Source of the DNA: an uncultured Verrucomicrobiota bacterium
Lineage (GTDB): Bacteria; Verrucomicrobiota; Kiritimatiellia; RFP12; UBA3636
Assembly: GCA_946534745.1 (NCBI GenBank)
Contig: CAMNDA010000115.1
Span: 1-5,097 of the forward strand
DNA length: 5,097 nucleotides
Direction: 5' to 3'
The position numbers were made by a program, and so were the translations under genes. The notes beneath the pieces are model-generated. The model was given only the letters and a program-made list of their open reading frames with translations. It did not search any database and was not told the DNA's origin. Positions within the stretch are counted from its first letter, which is position 1; each line of letters begins with the position of its first letter. Positions 1-4,159 of this stretch are shown here, piece by piece.

Positions 1-55
1 CGCGCGGATCGGCCGCGTAGCGGCGGAGCTTGTCGAGCAGGTCGCGGGCGTTCAT
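1..55 (-). CDS. 5' end of an unidentified minus-strand gene
   Basis: Read on the minus strand, an ATG at 55-53 opens a frame that runs off the left edge: MNARDLLDKLRRYAADPR. Eighteen residues are too few to assign a family; they look like an amphipathic, charged helix. The start is supported by a sigma70-like promoter whose -10 hexamer ends 8 nt before the ATG, the same spacing seen at the genes at 159 and 2830. No Shine-Dalgarno sequence precedes it. The gene is divergent from the thioesterase at 159, with about 100 bp between the two starts. Product unknown. Confidence 0.6.
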   Translation of the reverse strand, partial: MNARDLLDKLRRYAADPR

Positions 56-63
56 CGCGACCC

Positions 64-92
64 AGTATAGCAGGGATCCCCCCCGCCCCCAA
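64..92 (-). promoter_or_regulatory. Sigma70-like promoter of the leftmost gene
   Basis: On the minus strand, TTGGGG (92-87), a 17-bp spacer and TATACT (69-64) form a plausible -35/-10 pair. The -10 ends 8 nt before the ATG at 55, so the transcript would begin at or within a few bases of the start codon. The spacer carries a G7 run (84-78) next to another G5 tract that continues into the -35. This was read by eye and has no experimental support. Confidence 0.5.
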
Positions 93-121
93 GCGTTTTC
101 TTCGCGGGGCCGCCGCGGAGC

Positions 122-150
122 TTGCGCCGGCGGAGGCAAGCGGATAGAAT
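122..150 (+). promoter_or_regulatory. Sigma70-like promoter of the thioesterase gene
   Basis: TTGCGC (122-127), a 17-bp spacer and TAGAAT (145-150) precede the ATG at 159 by 8 nt. The implied start of transcription is at or just before the start codon. A 5-bp inverted repeat, CTTGC (121-125) with GCAAG (136-140), overlaps the -35 and spacer. On the plus strand TAGAAT occurs only at 145, 2816 and 3998 in this window as far as I can see, each time outside genes. Confidence 0.55.
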
Positions 151-158
151 CCGCGCGC

Positions 159-587
159 ATGAGGACGATCGAAGTGCCCGAGAGGGCGATCCGGATGGAC
201 TACCGCGTGCCCTACGCCGACACGGACATGATGGGCTACGTGTACTACGGCAACTACCTCACGCTGTTCGAGCGCTCGCGCAACGAGCTCATGCGCGCGA
301 GCGGCTTCACCTATGCGCGGATGGAGACGGAGGGCGGGGCGATGCTGCCCGTCGTCGAGGCGCACGTGGACTACCACGCGCCCGCGCGGTACGACGACCT
401 GCTGACCGTCCGCGCCTGGGTCGACGAGGCCCGCGGAATCCGCGTGAGGATCCGCTGCGCGGTCTTCCGCGGCGAGGAGCTCCTCGCCGACGGCTACACG
501 GTCCACGCCTGCGTCGACGCGAAGACGCGCAAGCCGATCCGCGTACCCAACTATCTGCTGTCTTTCGCCGCCGGTCAGACGAAGTAG
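159..587 (+). CDS. YbgC/4HBT-family acyl-CoA thioesterase (hotdog fold)
   Basis: A 142-residue protein, the usual size for a single-domain 4-hydroxybenzoyl-CoA thioesterase (4HBT)/YbgC-like hotdog enzyme. The family signature is near the N-terminus: YADTDMMGYVYYGNY (19-33) followed by LFERSRNELMR (36-46). By comparison with E. coli YbgC, D23 (second Asp of DTD) is the likely catalytic acid. The usual His of VYH is Tyr30 here, a variant common in related subfamilies. The rest (AHVDYHAPARYDD, then the strand-rich VRAWV and RIRCAVFR segments) fits the hotdog sheet. The expected reaction is hydrolysis of an acyl-CoA thioester in the cytosol, but the substrate cannot be read from sequence. The ATG at 159 is chosen because a -10 lies 8 nt upstream; ATG 195 is an alternative just before the domain. 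In E. coli ybgC sits with tol-pal; no tol gene is present here. Its stop overlaps the end of yggS on the other strand. Confidence 0.85.
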   Translation: MRTIEVPERAIRMDYRVPYADTDMMGYVYYGNYLTLFERSRNELMRASGFTYARMETEGGAMLPVVEAHVDYHAPARYDDLLTVRAWVDEARGIRVRIRCAVFRGEELLADGYTVHACVDAKTRKPIRVPNYLLSFAAGQTK

Positions 588-1321
588 GAGTCGGAGTCGG
601 GGGAGCGCTCGGGCTTCCAGGCGCCGGCGGTGCGGCGGCCGAAGAGCGCGGTGCCGATGCGGACGTAGGTCGCGCCCTCCTCGATGGCGACCTCGAAGTC
701 GCCGCTCATCCCCATCGAGAGCTGCGGAAGGGCGAGCGAGAACTCGTCCTGCAGCGCGTCGCGCAGCTCCCGCAGCGCGCGGAAGCGCGGGCGCGACTGC
801 TCCGGGTCCGTCACGAACGGCGGGATGCACATGAGGCCCACGACGCGCAGGACGCCGTCCGCGAGCGCGGCGCGGAGCGCGTCGCGCACCGCGGCCGGCG
901 TGAAGCCGTGCTTCGTCGGCTCGTCGGCGACGTTCACCTCGAGCATCACGTCGGGGCGGGCGCCGGTCTCGTCCTGCACGCGCGCCAGGTCGTGCAGGAG
1001 CGGCTCGCTGTCGATGCCGTGCAGGACCGTGAAGAGCGAGAGCGCGTGGCGGATCTTGTTGCGCTGGAGCGGGCCGATGAGGTGCCACTCGGCCGACGGG
1101 CAGAGCGGCGCCTTGGCGAGGCCCTCCTGGACGCGGTTCTCGCCGAGGACCGTCACGCCGTCGCGGATCGCCTCGGAGACGATCTCGGGCGGGAAGGTCT
1201 TGGAGACGCCGACGAGCGTCACGTCGGCGCGGTCGCGCCCGGCGCGCGCGCAGGCGGCGGCGATGCGCGCCTCGACGGCCGCATGGCGCTCGGAGAAGGT
1301 TTCGGGAAGGGGGGAGTCCAT
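575..1321 (-). CDS. yggS: YggS/PROSC family PLP homeostasis protein
   Basis: A 248-residue protein of the YggS/YBL036C/PLPBP family, a pyridoxal-phosphate-binding TIM-barrel protein that helps balance B6 vitamers and amino acid pools rather than acting as a known enzyme. Diagnostic blocks in order: VGVSKTFP (37-44) with the PLP-binding lysine K41; GENRVQE (60-66); WHLIGPLQRNK (79-89); the SMGMSGDFE block (202-210); then GATYVRIGTALFG (216-228), which holds the phosphate-binding loop. No expected block is missing. About 20 extra residues follow the usual end of the family, and the DNA for this tail runs into the stop of the thioesterase gene (13-bp tail-to-tail overlap). It lies 73 bp downstream of rsmB on the same strand with no visible promoter of its own, so co-transcription is likely. 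The spacer is filled with heptamer repeats, and there is no Shine-Dalgarno sequence before ATG 1321. Confidence 0.93.
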   Translation of the reverse strand: MDSPLPETFSERHAAVEARIAAACARAGRDRADVTLVGVSKTFPPEIVSEAIRDGVTVLGENRVQEGLAKAPLCPSAEWHLIGPLQRNKIRHALSLFTVLHGIDSEPLLHDLARVQDETGARPDVMLEVNVADEPTKHGFTPAAVRDALRAALADGVLRVVGLMCIPPFVTDPEQSRPRFRALRELRDALQDEFSLALPQLSMGMSGDFEVAIEEGATYVRIGTALFGRRTAGAWKPERSPDSDSYFV

Positions 1322-1324
1322 TTC

Positions 1325-1359
1325 GAATGCTGAATGCTGAATGCTGAATGCTGAATGCC
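1325..1359. repeat. Heptamer tandem repeat, GAATGCT x4 plus one variant
   Basis: Four perfect consecutive copies of GAATGCT (1325-1352) are followed by a variant GAATGCC (1353-1359). On the minus strand this reads as GCATTCA repeats ending 4 nt before the yggS ATG. It resembles short tandem heptanucleotide repeats scattered between genes in some bacterial genomes (established for cyanobacterial STRRs; my recollection is that ATTCAGC-type arrays also occur in Verrucomicrobia-related genomes). The mechanism and function of such arrays are unclear. Confidence 0.9.
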
Positions 1360-1393
1360 GAACGAGAAACGAGAAACGAACAAACGAGAAACG
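1360..1393. repeat. Second heptamer repeat block, ACGAGAA type
   Basis: Immediately next to the GAATGCT array is a second period-7 block. ACGAGAA occurs at 1362-1368 and 1369-1375, a degenerate unit ACGAACA at 1376-1382, and, after a 1-nt slip, ACGAGAA again at 1384-1390. On the minus strand it reads as TTCTCGT repeats starting just after the rsmB stop. Together the two blocks fill the whole rsmB-yggS spacer. Confidence 0.85.
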
Positions 1394-1394
1394 G

Positions 1395-2720
1395 CTAGGC
1401 CGACGGACGGTCGATCGCGGCGGCGAAGGCGCCGTCGCACTCGCGGTCGGGCGGGACCTGGAGGGTCTGATCCGCGAGGCGGAACTCCGGGTGGCGGCGC
1501 AGGAACTCCGCCACGACGGCCTCGTTCTCCTCCTCCTCGATCGAGCAGGTGCTGTAGACGAGGCGTCCGCCGGGCGCGAGGTGGCGCAGGGCGAGGTTCT
1601 CGAGGATCGCCAGCTGCGTCTCGGCGAGCTGCGCGAGGCGCGCCGGGTCGAAGCGCCAGCGCGCGTCGGCGCGGCGGCGCTGCACGCCCGTGTTGCTGCA
1701 CGGCACGTCCGCGAGGATGCGGTCGAAGGGGCCGGCGCCGAGGTCGCGCGGCGAGGCGCGCTTGGCGTCGGCGACCGCGACGCGCACGAAGCGCGCGAAG
1801 CCGAAGCGCTCGAGGTTCTCCTTGAGCGGGCGGAGGCGGTCGCGCCAGCAGTCCGTGGCGAGAAGGGACCCCTCGCCCTCGAGGCGCGCGGCGATCTGGA
1901 CGGTCTTGCCGCCGGGCGCGGCGCAGGCGTCGAGGACGCGCTGGCCGGGGCGGACGTCGAGCAGGCGCACCGCCTCGAGCGTGGCGGGGTCCTGGACGGC
2001 GAAGAGCCCCTCGCGGAAGCCGGGGAGGCGGTCGACGTGGCAGCCGTGCGGGACGACGACCGCGGCGGAGGGGAGGCCCGGATGGGGCGAGGCCTGCACC
2101 TTCTCGGCGAGGAGGGCGGCGAGGATCTGCGGCGCGGTGGCGCGACCGCGGACGGGGACGAGCGTGACGGAGGCGGGGCGGTTGTCCCATTTGCAGATCG
2201 CCTCGGCGCGCTCCGCGCCCCAGCGCGCGGTCCAGCGCGCGACCTGCTCGTCGACGTGCGACTCGCGCACGGCGAGCGGCGCGGCGGCGAGCGAGGCGCG
2301 GACGGCGGCCTCGTTGCGCTGCAGGTTGCGGAGGACGGCGTTCGCGAAGCCGGAGGGAGCGGGGCCGTCGAGCGCCTTGAGCGCCTCGACGGTGGAATGC
2401 ACGGCGGCGTGAGGCGCGACGTCGGGCATCAGCAGGATCTGCGCGGCGCCGAGCAGGAGCGCGGGATAGGCGTGCGGATGCTCCGGGCGTTCACGGACGA
2501 ACGAGTCGACGGCGAACGCGAGCGCGCGGGCGTTGCGGACGGTCGTGTACACGAGGTCCATCACGAAGCCGCGGCGGAAGGGCGGGACGGCGCCGAGCAT
2601 CCGGTCGGGGAACTCGCCGGTGTCCGTCCAGCGCGCGAGGATCCCGAGCGCGTCGGCGCGGGCGAGCGTGCCGTCGTCGAGGGCCGCGCGGTGCGGCCGT
2701 TCTGTCGTTCCGGGTGTCAA
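1395..2720 (-). CDS. rsmB: 16S rRNA (cytosine-C5) methyltransferase RsmB
   Basis: A 441-residue RsmB/Fmu-type SAM-dependent RNA m5C methyltransferase, which in E. coli methylates C967 of 16S rRNA in the cytosol. The N-terminal ~140 residues look like the NusB-like RNA-binding domain that separates RsmB from other m5C enzymes (ALLLGAAQILLM at 87-98, then GFANAVLRNL at 124-133). The catalytic Rossmann domain has motif I LDACAAPGGKT (263-273), motif IV ADVPCSNTGV (337-346) with Cys341, and motif VI VYSTCSIEEEENE (388-400) with the nucleophilic Cys392. The C-terminus CDGAFAAAI (428-436) replaces the usual DGFF-type ending. Length matches the family. The start is a TTG: a stop (TAG 2753-2751) lies upstream in frame and there is no ATG or GTG between it and TTG 2720. 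The first 20 or so residues are not conserved-looking, so the exact start is less sure than the gene. It is the first gene of a probable rsmB-yggS operon and is divergent from the gene at 2830. Confidence 0.94.
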   Translation of the reverse strand: MTPGTTERPHRAALDDGTLARADALGILARWTDTGEFPDRMLGAVPPFRRGFVMDLVYTTVRNARALAFAVDSFVRERPEHPHAYPALLLGAAQILLMPDVAPHAAVHSTVEALKALDGPAPSGFANAVLRNLQRNEAAVRASLAAAPLAVRESHVDEQVARWTARWGAERAEAICKWDNRPASVTLVPVRGRATAPQILAALLAEKVQASPHPGLPSAAVVVPHGCHVDRLPGFREGLFAVQDPATLEAVRLLDVRPGQRVLDACAAPGGKTVQIAARLEGEGSLLATDCWRDRLRPLKENLERFGFARFVRVAVADAKRASPRDLGAGPFDRILADVPCSNTGVQRRRADARWRFDPARLAQLAETQLAILENLALRHLAPGGRLVYSTCSIEEEENEAVVAEFLRRHPEFRLADQTLQVPPDRECDGAFAAAIDRPSA

Positions 2721-2747
2721 GGCGTGCGTGTCGTTCGACGCGGCCGG

Positions 2748-2776
2748 AGTCTACCACACGCCTCCCGCGAAGGCAA
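2748..2776 (-). promoter_or_regulatory. Sigma70-like promoter of rsmB
   Basis: On the minus strand, TTGCCT (2776-2771), a 17-bp spacer and TAGACT (2753-2748) form a good -35/-10 pair. Transcription would start near 2741, giving a leader of about 20 nt before the TTG start at 2720. The -10 itself contains the in-frame stop that bounds the rsmB reading frame. The -35 lies in the loop of the inverted repeat at 2762-2786. Confidence 0.55.
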
Positions 2777-2786
2777 CGCGCGGGAG
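2762..2786. repeat. Inverted repeat over the rsmB -35 element
   Basis: CTCCCGCG (2762-2769) and CGCGGGAG (2779-2786) are a perfect 8-bp inverted repeat around a 9-nt centre that holds the rsmB -35. It lies between two divergent promoters and has no T-run, so an operator is more likely than a terminator. No regulator is identified. Confidence 0.5.
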
Positions 2787-2800
2787 CCCGGTTGCCGGGC
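2786..2800. repeat. Inverted repeat over the rightward -35 element
   Basis: GCCCGG (2786-2791) and CCGGGC (2795-2800) flank TTG, forming a compact 6-bp dyad. It overlaps the -35 (2792-2797) of the plus-strand promoter and abuts the previous inverted repeat. In addition GGCAAC (2772-2777) and GTTGCC (2791-2796) pair with each other across the two dyads, because the two -35 boxes are near mirror images. Confidence 0.45.
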
Positions 2801-2821
2801 GAACGGTCTGTCTGGTAGAAT
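2792..2821 (+). promoter_or_regulatory. Sigma70-like promoter of the membrane protein gene
   Basis: TTGCCG (2792-2797), an 18-bp spacer and TAGAAT (2816-2821) precede the ATG at 2830 by 8 nt. The -10 sequence and the distance to the ATG are the same as at the thioesterase gene. It implies a leaderless or nearly leaderless transcript. Confidence 0.55.
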
Positions 2822-2829
2822 CCGGTCGC

Positions 2830-3720
2830 ATGCGAGACGCGTTCCTCCGCTCCCTTCCGCGGCGGCTGTGGTACCTCGTCGGTCCCGTCGCCGCCTACGT
2901 CCTGATTCCGGTCCTCCTGCTGTGCTTTCTCGCCACCGCACCGTGGAGGGGGTTCGGAGAACCTTGGGGCTGGGTGTTTCCGCCGGCGATTCTGGCCGTC
3001 GTTGCCGCATTGGTTCTGGCAGGGCGGCGCCCGGGCTGGTATCGGCCGGGATGCATGGGCTTCCTCCCGGGTTTTCTGGTCGTCGTCTTTCTGCTCCACG
3101 GTGCGACGGAGTATCCGCCTTGGGCAATCGTCGACTCCGCTTCAGACCGCGCGTTGGGCAATGGCAGGTGGATCGTCGCCGGCATCCTCGAAGCGTCCGG
3201 AGAGCGCGAGGCGAAGGGCGAACCGCCGGTCTGGCCGTCCGTCGGGAAATACGCCTCCTCGAACGAATACTTCTCGAAGTTGCTGCGCAGCGGTCGGTTG
3301 ACAGGCTTCGCCACGGCGACGTTCGCCTGCGGCGGCGTCGAAGCGGCCGCCGACGCGAAGGAATTGCTGCTCGCCGGAAACTCGTGGAACGCGCTCGCCG
3401 GCGCGGCGTCCGCGCACCCCGCCACGCCGGTCCTGTGGACGCGCAACCTGGCCGGACTCCGTCCGGAAGACTTCGCGGGGGCGGACCCAGCGCGTCCGAA
3501 ATCCTGGCGCGACCGGCTTGCGCCGGACGAAATACCGTTCGGGGACCGGTGCGTCGTGCTCGTCCGCAAGGACGGCCGAGCGGAGACCATCTTCGCCAAG
3601 AACCTCACCGACGCCGCCTTCCTCGGCGGCGCGAAGAACGACCCCGCGACGCTGGAAGTCCTGGAAGCCCTCCGCGAAACGGATCCGCCGTCCGGAGAAG
3701 CCGACCGGACGCCGAACTGA
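2830..3720 (+). CDS. Three-helix membrane protein with a pseudopilin-like C-terminal domain
   Basis: A 296-residue protein. Three hydrophobic segments are visible at about residues 14-37, 47-64 and 75-91. The positive charges (RRLW before the first, GRRPGWYRPG between second and third) put the N-terminus inside and the ~200-residue C-terminal part outside the membrane. That part has a motif series which I recall from pseudopilin-like proteins of Lentisphaerota and Kiritimatiellota: GNGRWIVAGIL (110-120), PVWPS (133-137), SSNEYFSKLL (143-152), NSW (184-186), PVLWTRNL (200-207), then PFGDRCVVLVRKDGRAETI (236-254) near the end. In those proteins the domain follows a cleavable type IV prepilin N-terminus; here there is no GFTLIE-type motif, only the membrane bundle. 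This family link is from memory, not a search. Function is unknown; an envelope or secretion role is possible. ATG 2830 is chosen over the longer open frame because a promoter lies 8 nt upstream and the upstream frame would overlap rsmB. Coding GC and codon use match the neighbours. Confidence 0.8.
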   Translation: MRDAFLRSLPRRLWYLVGPVAAYVLIPVLLLCFLATAPWRGFGEPWGWVFPPAILAVVAALVLAGRRPGWYRPGCMGFLPGFLVVVFLLHGATEYPPWAIVDSASDRALGNGRWIVAGILEASGEREAKGEPPVWPSVGKYASSNEYFSKLLRSGRLTGFATATFACGGVEAAADAKELLLAGNSWNALAGAASAHPATPVLWTRNLAGLRPEDFAGADPARPKSWRDRLAPDEIPFGDRCVVLVRKDGRAETIFAKNLTDAAFLGGAKNDPATLEVLEALRETDPPSGEADRTPN

Positions 3721-3783
3721 TCCGCGTCCCGAATCGTCTTCCGCCCCCCCGGACCGTCCGGTCGTCAGTGTCTTCAGCTGGCA

Positions 3784-3875
3784 TCCATTGTCTTCGGTCG
3801 ACCGCCATGGTTTCCGGCCGACCGTCCGCCATTGCCGCCGGCCGTCCGGTCTCCATTGCCGCCGGCCGTCTGGCC
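3784..3875. repeat. Degenerate 24-bp tandem repeat, about 3-4 units
   Basis: Units start at 3804, 3828 and 3852, each 24 bp long. The last two share an 18-bp identical core, CCATTGCCGCCGGCCGTC (3829-3846 and 3853-3870). The unit at 3804 is diverged, and a shorter 20-bp partial unit begins at 3784 (TCCATTG, then CGGTCGACC). A perfect 10-bp palindrome, CGGTCGACCG (3795-3804), lies at the junction of the first two. The period is a multiple of three, but the reading frames across it look non-coding. Confidence 0.7.
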
Positions 3876-3900
3876 GTCGGTGTCCTTTCGTTCGGTCGAC

Positions 3901-3975
3901 TACAGAGAAAACGCATAACGCACTTGAACAATTACACAATAAACACAATATCTCCGACCGTGTTTAAATTTTTCT
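3901..3975. other. AT-rich island
   Basis: 50 of 75 bases are A or T (67%), in sharp contrast to the GC-rich surroundings. It contains a direct repeat ACACAAT (3934-3940 and 3943-3949), TTTAAATTTTT (3963-3973), and a weak extra promoter-like pair, TTGAAC (3924-3929) with CAATAT (3946-3951). It sits directly upstream of the promoter at 3975, where an UP element or protein-binding region would be placed. Confidence 0.6.
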
Positions 3976-4003
3976 TGACCGAAGGCGGACGGGCGGATAG
4001 AAT
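3975..4003 (+). promoter_or_regulatory. Strong sigma70-like promoter of the last gene
   Basis: TTGACC (3975-3980), exactly 17 bp, TAGAAT (3998-4003): the closest match to the sigma70 consensus in this window, preceded by an A/T tract. No ATG follows at 8 nt. Transcription from about 4010 would give a leader near 150 nt before ATG 4160. The TAG of the -10 is also the in-frame stop that bounds the downstream reading frame. Confidence 0.6.
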
Positions 4004-4025
4004 CGGCGGCGGTTTTGCGGAAACT

Positions 4026-4046
4026 GGAACCGGTCCGGACCGTTCC
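4026..4046 (+). repeat. Leader dyad downstream of the promoter
   Basis: CGGTCCGGACCG (4031-4042) is a perfect 12-bp palindrome. A slightly shifted arrangement extends it: GGAAC (4026-4030) pairs with GTTCC (4042-4046) around GGTCCGGACC, leaving C4031 bulged. It lies about 20-35 nt into the predicted transcript, so it could be an operator or an mRNA hairpin. It is not followed by a T-run, so it is not a standard terminator. Confidence 0.5.
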
Positions 4047-4159
4047 GTCCGTCCGCCAACACTCGCCCGCCGACCGCAGCCCGCATTCTCGTTCAGACCT
4101 CCGCTGATTTCCTTTTCGCCGCTCGATTGAAGAGTCCCCCACCCGACCGCAAAACGACG

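Larger units (their letters stand above)
3721..4159. other. 439-bp non-coding region with repeats, AT-rich island and promoter
   Basis: No convincing gene lies here: open frames on both strands are low-complexity or antisense continuations of neighbours. From left to right it holds a C7 run (3744-3750), degenerate ~24-bp repeats (3784-3875), an AT-rich stretch (3901-3975), a strong promoter match (3975-4003), a dyad (4026-4046) and about 110 nt of untranslated leader. GACCG or its complement CGGTC occurs 13 times: at 3752, 3759, 3795, 3800, 3820, 3847, 3893, 3956, 3977, 4031, 4038, 4072 and 4145. No hairpin followed by a T-run marks a terminator for the upstream gene. Confidence 0.7.

Noticed and set aside
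122..1333. A 403-codon plus-strand open frame across the thioesterase and yggS
   Set aside because: It is out of frame with the thioesterase and antisense to yggS, both of which carry clear family motifs; its product has no recognisable domain.
3784..3875. CRISPR-like array
   Set aside because: Units are contiguous 24-bp tandem copies with divergence along the whole unit, no unique spacers, and no cas genes nearby.
3605..3948. Minus-strand open frames over the 24-bp repeats giving an 8-residue periodic peptide
   Set aside because: The periodicity simply reflects a 24-bp DNA repeat. The peptide is low-complexity, lacks a promoter or RBS, and overlaps the membrane protein gene antisense.
4026..4046. 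Intrinsic terminator
   Set aside because: The dyad is not followed by a T-run and lies just after a promoter rather than after a gene.
4015..4107. A 30-codon leader peptide starting at TTG 4015 after the strong promoter
   Set aside because: It uses a weak start, is 11 nt rather than 8 nt from the -10, has no RBS, and the codons show no attenuator-like run; nothing but openness supports it.
1341..4130. A 929-codon open frame on the plus strand
   Set aside because: It is antisense to rsmB and then crosses the membrane protein gene out of frame and the non-coding region. Its product is low-complexity Arg/Gly/Ala/Glu, typical of a stop-poor shadow frame in GC-rich DNA.
3721..4159. tRNA or known small RNA in the non-coding region
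   Set aside because: No cloverleaf, TTC-arm motif or CCA end is visible, and no known RNA motif could be recognised by eye.
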